The position numbers were made by a program, and so were the translations under genes. This document shows positions 1 through 8,564 of a stretch of 49,784 bases of DNA, piece by piece (position 1 is the stretch's first letter; each line of letters starts with the position of its first letter). The stretch comes from Pseudomonas arsenicoxydans (GTDB lineage Bacteria; Pseudomonadota; Gammaproteobacteria; Pseudomonadales; Pseudomonadaceae): the NCBI RefSeq assembly GCF_006438915.1, contig NZ_RCZE01000022.1, forward strand, positions 1-49,784. Reading direction: 5' to 3'. The notes under the pieces were generated by a model. That model saw only the letters and a program-made list of their open reading frames with translations. It was not told the DNA's origin and made no database searches.

Positions 1-298
1 GGGTTCGGTTAAGCCGCACACCAAGTTCACTGCAGAAGTTTACGTTCTGAGCAAGGAAGAAGGCGGCCGTCATACTCCGTTCTTCAAAGGCTACCGTCCA
101 CAGTTCTACTTCCGTACTACTGACGTGACTGGTAACTGCGAGCTGCCAGAAGGCGTTGAAATGGTAATGCCAGGTGACAACATTCAGATGACTGTTACCC
201 TGATCAAAACCATCGCGATGGAAGATGGCCTGCGTTTCGCTATCCGTGAAGGCGGTCGTACCGTCGGCGCTGGCGTCGTAGCCAAAATCATCGAGTAA
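1..298 (+). CDS. tuf: Elongation factor Tu, C-terminal fragment (5' end outside window)
   Basis: The reading frame begins at base 2 and ends with TAA at 296-298, giving the last 98 residues of EF-Tu. It covers domain 3, with the typical segments [34 protein letters not shown] and the C-terminal [17 protein letters not shown]-Tu carries aminoacyl-tRNA to the ribosomal A site in a GTP-dependent manner. Domain 3 helps bind the T-stem of tRNA and EF-Ts. A strong terminator follows, so this copy closes its (str) operon just before the S10 operon, as is usual in gamma-proteobacteria. The GTPase domain is not in the window. Confidence 0.97.
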
Positions 299-327
299 GC
301 CTCTTTTTAGAGTCGGCTTGATGAATT

Positions 328-359
328 GAAAAAGCCCCCGCTTAGCGGGGGCTTTTTTA
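328..359 (+). terminator. Rho-independent terminator after tuf
   Basis: An 11-bp perfect stem (331-341 with 345-355), including GCCCCCGC paired to GCGGGGGC, closes a TTA loop and runs into a T6 tract. It ends the tuf transcript and lies 10 bp upstream of the -35 box of the S10 promoter. Confidence 0.95.
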
Positions 360-364
360 TTGGG

Positions 365-393
365 TTGACACCTATCTGGGGCGTCTATAGAAT
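365..393 (+). promoter_or_regulatory. Sigma70 promoter of the S10 operon
   Basis: The -35 box is TTGACA (365-370), then a 17-bp spacer, then the -10 box TAGAAT (388-393, five of six matches). A GC-rich discriminator (TGCGCC) follows, as is common in stringently controlled promoters. Expected transcript start is about 400, which leaves only about 55 nt of leader before rpsJ. Confidence 0.85.
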
Positions 394-455
394 TGCGCCT
401 CCTTTTAACGGGCGTATTGCGCTCGGTGGGAATAGCAGCCGGAGTCTGAAATCCA

Positions 456-767
456 ATGCAAAATCAGCAAATCCGTATCAGGTTGAAGGCTTTTGACCAT
501 CGCCTGATCGACCAATCCACCCAGGAAATCGTGGAAACCGCGAAACGTACTGGTGCTCAAGTGCGTGGTCCAATTCCACTGCCTACCCGTAAAGAGCGGT
601 TCACCGTTCTGGTCTCCCCGCACGTCAACAAAGACGCGCGTGATCAGTACGAGATCCGTACTCATAAGCGCGTTCTGGACATCGTCCAGCCAACGGATAA
701 AACCGTTGATGCTCTTATGAAGCTTGATCTTGCGGCCGGTGTGGAAGTGCAGATCAGCCTCGGCTAA
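456..767 (+). CDS. rpsJ: 30S ribosomal protein S10 (NusE)
   Basis: At 103 residues this is the full family length, with the typical N-terminus [19 protein letters not shown] and the signature [13 protein letters not shown]10 sits in the head of the 30S subunit. As NusE it also joins NusB in antitermination and NusG in transcription-translation coupling. It is the first gene of the S10 operon, 62 bp after the -10 box at 388-393. No Shine-Dalgarno of unusual form was noted; GGAGTCTG lies at a normal distance before the ATG. Confidence 0.98.
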
Positions 768-847
768 GACTCGGTCTTAGTCGTGTAACGCTCTGAAATG
801 GGCGGCCATAGCGGGTGAAAGCCCCGTACACTCATGAGGTTTACAAC

Positions 848-1483
848 ATGACTATTGGTGTAGTCGGTCGTAAATGCGGTATGACCCGTATTTTCACCGA
901 AGAAGGTGTCTCCATTCCGGTCACGGTCATTGAGATCGAACCGAATCGCGTCACCCAGTTCAAAACTGAAGAGACCGATGGCTATCGTGCAGTGCAAGTC
1001 ACTGTAGGCGAGCGTCGTGCTTCGCGTGTTACAGCTGCTCAAGCTGGCCACTTCGCTAAAGCGAACGTTGCCGCTGGTCGTACCGTAATGGAATTCCGTC
1101 TTGAAGAAGGCGAGTACCAGGCCGGCGATCTGATCAACGCTGAAATCTTCGCCGCTGGTCAACTGGTTGATGTAACCGGTCAGTCCAAGGGTAAAGGCTT
1201 CCAGGGTACGATCAAGCGTTGGAACTTCCGCGGGCAAGATAATACCCACGGTAACTCCGTGTCCCACCGCGTTCCAGGCTCTATCGGCCAGTGCCAGACT
1301 CCTGGTCGTGTATTCAAGGGCAAAAAAATGTCCGGTCATATGGGCGCTGAGCGCGTGACCGTGCAGTCCCTCGAAGTAGTGCGCGTGGACGCTGAACGCA
1401 ATCTGTTGTTGGTCAAGGGCGCTGTTCCTGGCGCTACTGGCGGCAACTTGGTTGTACGTCCAGCAGCCAAGGCTCGCGGTTAA
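848..1483 (+). CDS. rplC: 50S ribosomal protein L3
   Basis: L3 binds 23S rRNA and is an early assembly protein near the peptidyl-transferase centre. I chose the ATG at 848 (MTIGVVGRKCGMTRIF) over the upstream ATG at 815 because it gives 211 residues, the normal length, and has a Shine-Dalgarno sequence (TGAGG) just before it. The conserved loop FRGQDNTHGNS is present. Gln150, in SIGQCQTPG, matches the glutamine methylated by PrmB in E. coli. It lies 80 bp after rpsJ in the same transcript. Confidence 0.98.
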   Translation: MTIGVVGRKCGMTRIFTEEGVSIPVTVIEIEPNRVTQFKTEETDGYRAVQVTVGERRASRVTAAQAGHFAKANVAAGRTVMEFRLEEGEYQAGDLINAEIFAAGQLVDVTGQSKGKGFQGTIKRWNFRGQDNTHGNSVSHRVPGSIGQCQTPGRVFKGKKMSGHMGAERVTVQSLEVVRVDAERNLLLVKGAVPGATGGNLVVRPAAKARG

Positions 1484-1495
1484 GGGGAAGCTGAC

Positions 1496-2098
1496 ATGCA
1501 ATTAAATGTAAATGACGCTCAAGCGATCGAAGTTTCCGAACTGACATTTGGCGGCGAATTCAACGAGACGCTGGTTCACCAAGCAGTCGTGGCCTACATG
1601 GCCGGCGGCCGTCAGGGTTCCAAGCAGCAAAAGACCCGTTCCGACGTTCGTGGTGGCGGTAAGCGCCCATGGCGTCAGAAAGGTACTGGCCGTGCTCGTG
1701 CCGGTACTATCCGTAGCCCAATCTGGCGTGGCGGCGGTACCACTTTCGCAGCTCGTCCTCAGGATCACACCCAGAAGCTGAACAAGAAGATGTATCGCGC
1801 AGCAATGCGTTCCATCCTTGCTGAGCTGGTGCGTACTGATCGTCTGGTCGTGGTTCAGGACTTCGCTGTTGATGCACCGAAGACCAAAGATCTGCTGAAC
1901 AAACTGACCGGCATGGGCTTGACTGACGTCTTGATCGTGTCTGAAGTCGTTGATCAGAACCTGTACCTGGCTGCTCGTAACCTGCCACACGTTGATGTAC
2001 GTGACGTGCAAGGTTCCGATCCAGTTAGTCTGATCGCATACGACAAGGTGTTGATCACCGTGTCGGCCGTGAAGAAATTCGAGGAGCTGCTGGGATGA
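1496..2098 (+). CDS. rplD: 50S ribosomal protein L4
   Basis: This 200-residue protein contains the conserved exit-tunnel loop with [23 protein letters not shown] sequence ([20 protein letters not shown]) and [13 protein letters not shown]4 lines the nascent-peptide tunnel. In E. coli it represses the S10 operon by binding the mRNA leader, but the leader here is short. The stop overlaps the rplW start (ATGA), which indicates translational coupling. Confidence 0.98.
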
Positions 2099-2394
2099 AC
2101 CAGGAACGCGTATTTAAAGTTCTGCTTGGCCCGCACGTTTCCGAGAAGGCTACGGTTCTGGCTGACAAGAAAGGCCAGTTCGTTTTCAAGGTTGCAACTG
2201 ACGCAACCAAGCTGGAAATCAAGAAGGCCGTCGAAAGCCTGTTCAGCGTGAAAGTAGAGCGTGTTACTACCCTGAATGTTCTGGGTAAGAGCAAGCGCAC
2301 TGCTCGCGGTCTGGGCAAGCGTAATGACTGGAAGAAGGCAGTTATCTCCCTTCAGCCAGGCCAAGATCTCGATTTCAGCAGCAGTGCTGAGTAA
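2095..2394 (+). CDS. rplW: 50S ribosomal protein L23
   Basis: 99 residues, starting [19 protein letters not shown], a hallmark of L23. L23 sits at the tunnel exit and is the docking site for trigger factor and SRP. The start codon overlaps the rplD stop by 4 bases. The C-terminus ends in DLDFSSSAE, a normal ending for this genus. Confidence 0.98.
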
Positions 2395-2408
2395 GGAAGG
2401 GGTGCATC

Positions 2409-3233
2409 ATGGCAATCGTTAAATGCAAACCGACTTCCCCTGGCCGCCGTTTTGTGGTCAAGGTGGTCAACCAGGAGCTGCATAAAGGCGCTCCTCACGC
2501 ACCGCTGCTCGAGAAAAAATCGAAGACTGGTGGTCGTAACAACAATGGTCGCATTACCACTCGTCACATCGGTGGTGGCCATAAGCAGCATTATCGTCTG
2601 GTCGATTTCCGTCGCAACGACAAAGATGGCATCTCTGCCACTGTCGAGCGTATCGAATACGATCCAAACCGCACTGCTCACATCGCTCTGCTGCTGTACG
2701 CAGATGGCGAGCGTCGCTACATCATCGCCCCTAAAGGCGTGAGTGCTGGTGACCAGCTGATCGCAGGTGCTCTGGCACCGATCAAGCCGGGCAACGCTCT
2801 GCAACTGCGTAACATTCCAGTTGGTAGCACCGTACACGGCATCGAATTGAAGCCAGGTAAAGGCGCGCAAATCGCTCGTTCCGCTGGTGCTTCTGCTCAG
2901 CTGATCGCTCGTGAAGGTGTCTACGTGACCCTGCGTCTGCGTTCTGGTGAGATGCGTAAAGTGCTGGCTGAATGCCGCGCGACCCTGGGTGAAGTCTCGA
3001 ACTCCGAGCACAGCCTGCGTTCGCTGGGTAAAGCTGGTGCCAAACGCTGGCGTGGCGTTCGCCCAACCGTTCGTGGTGTTGCCATGAACCCGGTTGACCA
3101 CCCACATGGTGGTGGTGAAGGTCGTACCTCTGGTGGTCGTCATCCGGTATCGCCATGGGGCTTCCCGACTAAGGGCGCGAAGACTCGTGGTAATAAGCGT
3201 ACCGACAAAATGATCGTCCGTCGTCGCAAGTAA
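2409..3233 (+). CDS. rplB: 50S ribosomal protein L2
   Basis: 274 residues, starting MAIVKCKPTSPGRRFVVKVV. The C-terminal loop NPVDHPHGGGEGRTSGGRH contains the conserved histidine close to the peptidyl-transferase centre. L2 is a primary 23S-binding protein needed for subunit joining. It follows rplW by 14 bp with the Shine-Dalgarno AAGGAAGGGG. Confidence 0.98.
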   Translation: MAIVKCKPTSPGRRFVVKVVNQELHKGAPHAPLLEKKSKTGGRNNNGRITTRHIGGGHKQHYRLVDFRRNDKDGISATVERIEYDPNRTAHIALLLYADGERRYIIAPKGVSAGDQLIAGALAPIKPGNALQLRNIPVGSTVHGIELKPGKGAQIARSAGASAQLIAREGVYVTLRLRSGEMRKVLAECRATLGEVSNSEHSLRSLGKAGAKRWRGVRPTVRGVAMNPVDHPHGGGEGRTSGGRHPVSPWGFPTKGAKTRGNKRTDKMIVRRRK

Positions 3234-3249
3234 ATAGAGGGATACGACA

Positions 3250-3525
3250 GTGCCACGTTCTCTGAAAAAAGGTCCTTTTATCGATCTTCACCTACTGAAG
3301 AAGATCGAAGTGGCGGCGGAAAAGAATGATCGCAAACCGGTGAAAACCTGGTCGCGTCGTTCGATGATCCTGCCACAAATGGTCGGTTTGACCATCGCAG
3401 TACACAACGGTCGTCAACACGTCCCAGTTCTCGTTAACGAAGACATGGTCGGCCACAAACTGGGCGAGTTCGCCGGTACCCGCACTTATCGTGGGCACGT
3501 GGCAGACAAGAAAGCCAAGCGTTAA
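3250..3525 (+). CDS. rpsS: 30S ribosomal protein S19
   Basis: 91 residues, starting at a GTG codon (3250) with MPRSLKKGPFIDLHLLKK. S19 pairs with S13 in the 30S head and contacts tRNA. The conserved C-terminal LGEFAGTRTYRGHVADKK is present. It is 16 bp downstream of rplB. Confidence 0.98.
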   Translation: MPRSLKKGPFIDLHLLKKIEVAAEKNDRKPVKTWSRRSMILPQMVGLTIAVHNGRQHVPVLVNEDMVGHKLGEFAGTRTYRGHVADKKAKR

Positions 3526-3536
3526 GGGGTTAGGAA

Positions 3537-3869
3537 ATGGAAGTAGCCGCTAAGTTGTCGGGCGCTCGAATCTCCGCCCAGAAAGCCCGCTTGGTCGCCG
3601 ACCAGATCCGCGGGAAGAAGGTGGGCGAAGCGCTCAACTTGTTGGCTTTCAGCAGTAAGAAAGCCGCCGAGATCATGAAGAAAGTGCTGGAGTCGGCCGT
3701 AGCCAACGCCGAGCATAACGAAGGCGCAGACGTTGATGACCTTAAAGTCAGCACCGTTTTCGTCAACGAAGGGCGTTCGCTGAAGCGCATCATGCCACGT
3801 GCCAAAGGCCGTGCTGATCGCATCGTCAAGCGGTCTTGCCATATCACTGTCAAGGTTGCTGACAAGTAA
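3537..3869 (+). CDS. rplV: 50S ribosomal protein L22
   Basis: 110 residues with [19 protein letters not shown] and the tip of the tunnel-lining beta-hairpin [17 protein letters not shown]22 lines the exit tunnel near the macrolide site. The hairpin looks intact; no deletion linked to macrolide resistance is seen. It follows rpsS by 11 bp. Confidence 0.98.
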
Positions 3870-3882
3870 CGGAGTCGAAGAG

Positions 3883-4569
3883 ATGGGTCAGAAAGTACAT
3901 CCCATTGGCATTCGCCTGGGAATCGTCAAGGAGCACACCTCCGTCTGGTACGCAGACGGTCGGACTTATGCGGACTATTTGTTCGCTGATCTGAAGGTGC
4001 GCGAGTATCTCCAAGACAAACTAAAAAGCGCGTCCGTAAGCCGTATCGATATCCATCGTCCGGCTCAGACTGCACGTATCACTATCCACACCGCTCGTCC
4101 AGGTATCGTTATCGGGAAGAAAGGTGAAGATGTTGAGAAACTGCGTCAGGACCTGACCAAGCAAATGGGTGTGCCTGTGCACATCAATATCGAAGAGATC
4201 CGCAAGCCGGAGCTCGACGGTATGCTGGTTGCGCAGAGCGTAGCTCAGCAGCTGGAGCGTCGCGTAATGTTCCGTCGCGCTATGAAGCGCGCTGTTCAGA
4301 ACGCCATGCGCATTGGTGCCAAAGGCATCAAAATCCAAGTGAGCGGTCGTCTCGGCGGTGCTGAAATCGCACGTACTGAATGGTATCGCGAAGGTCGTGT
4401 GCCACTGCACACCCTGCGTGCCGACATCGACTATGCCAACTACGAAGCTCACACCACTTACGGTGTGATCGGTGTAAAGGTTTGGATCTTCAAAGGCGAA
4501 GTAATTGGTGGTCGCCAAGAAGAACTGAAACCACAAGCACCAGCGCCTCGTAAAAAAGCTGCTAAGTAA
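3883..4569 (+). CDS. rpsC: 30S ribosomal protein S3
   Basis: I chose the ATG at 3883 ([18 protein letters not shown]) over an upstream in-frame ATG at 3799, which lies inside rplV. This gives 228 residues. The N-terminal KH domain contains [17 protein letters not shown], including the GKKG loop that binds RNA. The C-terminal domain contains [22 protein letters not shown]3 is at the mRNA entrance and contributes to the ribosome helicase activity. The tail is Pro/Ala/Lys rich. Confidence 0.98.
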
Positions 4570-4581
4570 GGGGTACGCCAA

Positions 4582-4995
4582 ATGTTGCAACCAAAGCGTA
4601 CGAAGTTCCGCAAGCAGATGACAGGCCACAACCGTGGTCTGGCACAGCGCGGTAGCAAAGTCAGCTTCGGCGAATATGCGCTGAAGTCTGTAGCTCGTGG
4701 TCGTCTCACCGCTCGTCAGATCGAGTCAGCGCGTCGTGCTCTGACCCGTCACGTTAAACGTGGCGGCAAGATCTGGATCCGTGTATTCCCGGACAAGCCT
4801 ATTTCCAAAAAGCCCCTCGAAGTTCGTATGGGTAAAGGTAAGGGTAGTGTGGAGTACTGGGTTGCCCAGATTCAGCCAGGCAAAGTCCTGTATGAAATCG
4901 AGGGTGTTTCTGAAGAGCTGGCGCGTGAGGCTTTTGCCCTGGCTGCTGCAAAGCTGCCGCTCGCCACCGCCTTTGTTAAACGGACGGTGATGTGA
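4582..4995 (+). CDS. rplP: 50S ribosomal protein L16
   Basis: 137 residues, starting [20 protein letters not shown]16 organises the A-site tRNA region of the 50S subunit. The Arg in the [12 protein letters not shown] segment lies where E. coli L16 Arg81 is hydroxylated by RoxA/YcfD; I infer the equivalence from alignment by eye. The stop TGA overlaps the rpmC start codon. Confidence 0.98.
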
Positions 4996-5186
4996 TGAAA
5001 GCGAATGAACTTCGTGAAAAATCCGCACAGCAGCTGAACGAGCAACTGCTCGGCTTGCTGCGCGACCAGTTCAATCTGCGTATGCAGAAAGCAACTGGCC
5101 AGTTGGGGCAGTCTCATCTGCTCTCGCAAGTTAAGCGTGACATCGCTCGCGTGAAGACTGTGCTCAACCAGCAGGCAGGTAAGTAA
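4995..5186 (+). CDS. rpmC: 50S ribosomal protein L29
   Basis: 63 residues, [20 protein letters not shown], an all-helical hairpin at the tunnel exit beside L23. I chose the ATG at 4995, which overlaps the rplP stop (TGATG), over the GTG three bases earlier, because 63 residues is the usual length in the genus. Confidence 0.96.
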
Positions 5187-5188
5187 TC

Positions 5189-5455
5189 ATGGCTGAAGCC
5201 GAAAAAACTGTCCGTACGCTGACTGGCCGTGTTGTCAGCGACAAGATGGACAAAACCATCACCGTACTGATCGAGCGTCGCGTTAAGCACCCGATCTACG
5301 GTAAATACGTTAAGCGTTCGACTAAGCTGCACGCGCACGACGAAACCAATCAGTGCCACATCGGCGACAAAGTCACTATTCGTGAAACTCGTCCTTTGGC
5401 CAAGACCAAGTCTTGGGCGCTGGTTGATGTTCTCGAACGCGCTGTGGAAGTCTAA
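5189..5455 (+). CDS. rpsQ: 30S ribosomal protein S17
   Basis: 88 residues with the OB-fold signature RTLTGRVVSDKMDKTITVLIE and HDETNQCHIGDKVTIRETRP. S17 is a primary 16S rRNA-binding protein. It starts 2 bp after rpmC. Only 23 bp separate it from rplN and they hold no promoter-like sequence, unlike the start of the E. coli spc operon at this point. Confidence 0.98.
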   Translation: MAEAEKTVRTLTGRVVSDKMDKTITVLIERRVKHPIYGKYVKRSTKLHAHDETNQCHIGDKVTIRETRPLAKTKSWALVDVLERAVEV

Positions 5456-5478
5456 GGACTAGGGGTCGGAGAAATTAT

Positions 5479-5847
5479 ATGATTCAGACTCAATCCATGC
5501 TCGATGTGGCCGATAACAGCGGCGCTCGCCGTGTTATGTGCATCAAGGTGCTGGGTGGCTCCCATCGTCGTTACGCTGGTATCGGTGACATCATCAAAGT
5601 TACCGTGAAGGAAGCAATTCCTCGCGGTAAAGTGAAAAAAGGCCAAGTGATGACTGCTGTTGTAGTCCGCACTCGTCACGGCGTACGTCGTGCTGATGGC
5701 TCCATTATCCGCTTTGATGGCAACGCTGCTGTTCTTCTGAACAACAAGCAAGAGCCGATCGGCACCCGTATCTTTGGGCCAGTGACCCGTGAACTTCGTA
5801 CTGAGAAGTTCATGAAGATCGTCTCGCTCGCCCCAGAAGTGCTGTAA
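5479..5847 (+). CDS. rplN: 50S ribosomal protein L14
   Basis: 122 residues, starting MIQTQSMLDVADNSGARRVMC and containing GTRIFGPVTRELR, both diagnostic. L14 sits at the subunit interface and takes part in bridge B8. It is the binding site of the silencing factor RsfS. Confidence 0.98.
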   Translation: MIQTQSMLDVADNSGARRVMCIKVLGGSHRRYAGIGDIIKVTVKEAIPRGKVKKGQVMTAVVVRTRHGVRRADGSIIRFDGNAAVLLNNKQEPIGTRIFGPVTRELRTEKFMKIVSLAPEVL

Positions 5848-5858
5848 GGAGATCCGAC

Positions 5859-6173
5859 ATGCAAAAGATTCGTCGTGACGACGAGATCATCGTGATCGCC
5901 GGCAAAGACAAAGGTAAGCGCGGTAAGGTGCTTAAGGTTCTCGCTAACAACCGTCTGGTTATTGGCGGTCTGAACCTGGTCAAGCGTCATACCAAGCCTA
6001 ACCCGATGTCGGGCGTACAAGGCGGTATCGTCGAAAAAGAAGCTCCACTGGACGCTTCTAACGTCGCCATTTTCAACGGCGAAACCAACAAGGCTGACCG
6101 CGTTGGTTTCAAAGTAGAAGACGGCAAGAAAATTCGTGTCTTCAAGTCGACCCAAAAAGCGGTTGATGCTTGA
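5859..6173 (+). CDS. rplX: 50S ribosomal protein L24
   Basis: 104 residues with an N-terminal KOW motif (DEIIVIAGKDKGKRGKVLKV). L24 is an assembly initiator that binds the 5' end of 23S rRNA. The 20-bp gap to rplE shows no obvious S8-binding hairpin of the kind used for spc feedback in E. coli. Confidence 0.98.
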   Translation: MQKIRRDDEIIVIAGKDKGKRGKVLKVLANNRLVIGGLNLVKRHTKPNPMSGVQGGIVEKEAPLDASNVAIFNGETNKADRVGFKVEDGKKIRVFKSTQKAVDA

Positions 6174-6193
6174 ACACTGCTAGGTAGAAGACC

Positions 6194-6733
6194 ATGGCAC
6201 GACTAAAAGAGATTTACTGGAAGGAAATCGCACCGAAACTTAAGGAAGAACTTAAGCTTTCGAACGTGATGGAAGTTCCACGCGTTACAAAAATCACCCT
6301 GAACATGGGTCTGGGCGAAGCAGTCGGTGACAAAAAAGTCATCGAACACGCTGTTGCCGACCTGGAAAAGATCACCGGCCAGAAAGTCGTTGTGACCTAC
6401 GCTCGGAAATCCATCGCTGGCTTTAAAGTCCGTGAAGGTTGGCCGATCGGAGTCAAAGTGACCCTGCGCCGTGAGCGTATGTACGAGTTCCTGGATCGTC
6501 TGCTGTCGATCTCCCTGCCTCGGGTTCGCGACTTCCGCGGCCTGAATGCCAAGTCCTTCGATGGTCGTGGTAACTACAGCATGGGCGTTAAAGAGCAGAT
6601 CATCTTCCCGGAAATCGACTACGACAAGATCGATGCTCTCCGCGGTCTGGACATTACCCTGACCACCACTGCCAAGAACGATGATGAAGGTCGCGCCCTG
6701 TTGCGTGCTTTCAAATTCCCGTTCCGCAACTGA
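6194..6733 (+). CDS. rplE: 50S ribosomal protein L5
   Basis: 179 residues with KITLNMGLGEAVGDKK and the DFRGLNAKSFDGRGNYSMG loop. L5 binds 5S rRNA and contacts P-site tRNA and S13 (bridge B1b). Full length, with a normal start. Confidence 0.98.
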   Translation: MARLKEIYWKEIAPKLKEELKLSNVMEVPRVTKITLNMGLGEAVGDKKVIEHAVADLEKITGQKVVVTYARKSIAGFKVREGWPIGVKVTLRRERMYEFLDRLLSISLPRVRDFRGLNAKSFDGRGNYSMGVKEQIIFPEIDYDKIDALRGLDITLTTTAKNDDEGRALLRAFKFPFRN

Positions 6734-6746
6734 TTGGAGTAGGAAA

Positions 6747-7052
6747 ATGGCCAAGATGAGCATGAAAAACCGCGAGCTGAAGCGTCAGCTCACGGTTGCC
6801 AAGTACGCCAAAAAGCGTGCAGCACTGAAAGCTATCATCGTTGATCTGAACGCAAGTCCAGAAGCACGTTGGGAAGCTACAGTAGCTCTGCAGAAGCAGC
6901 CACGTGACGCAAGCGCCTCGCGCATGCGTAACCGCTGCCGCCTGACCGGTCGTCCACACGGCGTTTACCGCAAGTTCGGCCTCGGCCGTAACAAGCTGCG
7001 TGAAGCTGCAATGCGTGGTGACGTACCTGGTCTGGTTAAAGCCAGCTGGTAA
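6747..7052 (+). CDS. rpsN: 30S ribosomal protein S14 (zinc-independent form)
   Basis: I chose the ATG at 6747 (MAKMSMKNRELKRQLTVAKY), preceded by the Shine-Dalgarno TTGGAGTAGG, which gives 101 residues. An in-frame start at 6681 lies inside rplE. The conserved core is RMRNRCRLTGRPHGVYRKFG. Only one cysteine is present there, so this is the long C-minus form that does not bind zinc. It is the last gene before the hairpin and promoter region at 7075-7163. Confidence 0.98.
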   Translation: MAKMSMKNRELKRQLTVAKYAKKRAALKAIIVDLNASPEARWEATVALQKQPRDASASRMRNRCRLTGRPHGVYRKFGLGRNKLREAAMRGDVPGLVKASW

Positions 7053-7074
7053 GCACTGTCAAAGTCTCGGTGTC

Positions 7075-7092
7075 CAGGATCGCAAGATCCTG
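7075..7092 (+). other. Stem-loop with GCAA tetraloop between rpsN and rpsH
   Basis: A 7-bp perfect stem CAGGATC/GATCCTG closes a GCAA (GNRA-type) tetraloop, 22 bp after the rpsN stop. No T tract follows. It may cap the 3' end of the upstream mRNA after processing, or bind a protein; that role is inferred. Confidence 0.6.
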
Positions 7093-7113
7093 ACCGCCGG
7101 TGACCTTGAACTT

Positions 7114-7141
7114 GAATCAAGCCCCTTTTGGGGCTTGATTC
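7114..7141 (+). terminator. Long hairpin, possible attenuator or processing site before rpsH
   Basis: A 12-bp perfect stem (7114-7125 with 7130-7141) encloses a TTTT loop. There is no clean T run after it, so termination would be weak. Its 3' arm contains TTGATT, used as the -35 box of the following promoter. It probably reduces read-through from rpsN into rpsH. Confidence 0.5.
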
Positions 7142-7163
7142 ATTTGTGGGGTGTGTCTAGAAT
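7135..7163 (+). promoter_or_regulatory. Internal spc promoter before rpsH
   Basis: -35 TTGATT (7135-7140), 17-bp spacer, -10 TAGAAT (7158-7163), then a GC-rich stretch with CCGGCTCGCC. The -10 box and spacing are identical to those of the S10 promoter at 365-393. The expected leader is about 92 nt before the rpsH start at 7262. Confidence 0.75.
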
Positions 7164-7261
7164 ATCCGGCTCGCCTGAGCCCGTGCTTTTTCCGCATGGA
7201 TGAGCTCGGCGACAAGTAGTAGCCGCAAGGCTAATTTTTTTGTATTAGGAGCGTCTAGCCC

Positions 7262-7654
7262 ATGAGTATGCAGGACCCGTTAGCGGACATGCTAACTCGA
7301 ATCCGTAATGCCCAGATGGCTGAAAAGTCCGTCGTAAGCATGCCATCTTCTACTTTGAAGGTAGCTGTTGCCAAAGTCCTGAAGGACGAAGGTTACATTG
7401 CGGGTTATCAGATCAGCAGCGAAATCAAGCCACTGCTGTCCATCGAGCTGAAGTACTTCGAAGGCCGTCCGGTCATCGAAGAAGTGAAGCGCGTTAGCCG
7501 TCCAGGCCTGCGTCAGTACAAGTCCGTCGATGATCTGCCAAAAGTTCGTGGCGGTCTCGGTGTGTCTATCGTCTCCACCAACAAAGGTGTGATGACGGAT
7601 CGTGCTGCGCGCGCTGCCGGTGTCGGCGGCGAAGTTCTTTGCACTGTGTTCTAA
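7262..7654 (+). CDS. rpsH: 30S ribosomal protein S8
   Basis: 130 residues, starting MSMQDPLADMLTRIRNAQMA and ending VGGEVLCTVF, with the RNA-binding segment GLGVSIVSTNKGVMTDRAAR. S8 is a primary 16S-binding protein and the translational repressor of the spc operon in E. coli. It is the first gene downstream of the promoter at 7135-7163. The Shine-Dalgarno is TTAGGAGCG. Confidence 0.98.
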   Translation: MSMQDPLADMLTRIRNAQMAEKSVVSMPSSTLKVAVAKVLKDEGYIAGYQISSEIKPLLSIELKYFEGRPVIEEVKRVSRPGLRQYKSVDDLPKVRGGLGVSIVSTNKGVMTDRAARAAGVGGEVLCTVF

Positions 7655-7666
7655 GGGGGGATAAGC

Positions 7667-8200
7667 ATGTCACGCGTCGCTAAGAACCCCGTTAAGCTGC
7701 CAGCCGGTGTCGAAGTCAAATTCGCAGGCCAACAGCTTTCGGTGAAGGGTGCCAAGGGCACTCTCGAACTGAACATCCATTCGTCCGTTGAGATCGTTGA
7801 AGAAGCTGGTGAGCTGCGTTTCGCTGCTCGCAATGGCGATCAACAAACTCGCGCAATGGCAGGTACCACTCGTGCGTTGGTAAACAACATGGTCCAAGGC
7901 GTAAGCCAAGGCTTCGAGCGCAAGCTCCAGCTGGTCGGTGTTGGTTACAAAGCGCAAGCAAAAGGCACAGTGCTGAACCTGGCTCTTGGCTTCTCGCACC
8001 CAGTGGATTATGAACTGCCGGAAGGCATCACCGCTGAGACTCCTAGCCAGACCGATATCCTGATCAAGGGCATCGATAAGCAGCTGGTAGGTCAAGTGGC
8101 CGCCGAGATCCGCGACTTCCGTCCACCAGAGCCGTACAAAGGCAAAGGTGTGCGCTACGCGGACGAAGTCGTCCGTCGTAAAGAAGCCAAGAAGAAGTAG
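7667..8200 (+). CDS. rplF: 50S ribosomal protein L6
   Basis: 177 residues, starting MSRVAKNPVKLPAGVEVKF and containing the C-terminal signature PEPYKGKGVRYADEVVRRKE. L6 sits near the factor-binding site and the sarcin-ricin loop. It is co-transcribed, 12 bp after rpsH. Confidence 0.98.
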   Translation: MSRVAKNPVKLPAGVEVKFAGQQLSVKGAKGTLELNIHSSVEIVEEAGELRFAARNGDQQTRAMAGTTRALVNNMVQGVSQGFERKLQLVGVGYKAQAKGTVLNLALGFSHPVDYELPEGITAETPSQTDILIKGIDKQLVGQVAAEIRDFRPPEPYKGKGVRYADEVVRRKEAKKK

Positions 8201-8210
8201 GGCATAGCAA

Positions 8211-8561
8211 ATGACCGACAAAAAAGTTACTCGACTGCGTCGCGCTCGCAAAGCACGCCTGAAAATGCACGAACTCGAAGTCGTGCGTCTCTGCGTGTTC
8301 CGCTCGTCGCAGCACATCTACGCCCAGGTCATTTCGGCCGACGGCAACAAAGTCCTGGCATCTGCCTCGACTTTGGATAAAGAACTGCGTGATGGCGCCA
8401 CTGGCAACATCGACGCGGCCACTAAGGTTGGCCAGCTGGTCGCTACGCGTGCTAAAGCCGCTGGCGTCTCGCAGGTGGCTTTCGACCGCTCTGGCTTCAA
8501 GTATCACGGCCGCGTCAAGGCGCTGGCTGATGCTGCTCGTGAAGCTGGGCTGGAGTTCTAA
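8211..8561 (+). CDS. rplR: 50S ribosomal protein L18
   Basis: 116 residues with an Arg/Lys-rich N-terminus (TRLRRARKARLKMHELEVVR) and the C-terminal GVSQVAFDRSGFKYHGRVKA. L18 binds 5S rRNA and links it to the 50S subunit. Confidence 0.98.
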   Translation: MTDKKVTRLRRARKARLKMHELEVVRLCVFRSSQHIYAQVISADGNKVLASASTLDKELRDGATGNIDAATKVGQLVATRAKAAGVSQVAFDRSGFKYHGRVKALADAAREAGLEF

Positions 8562-8564
8562 GTT

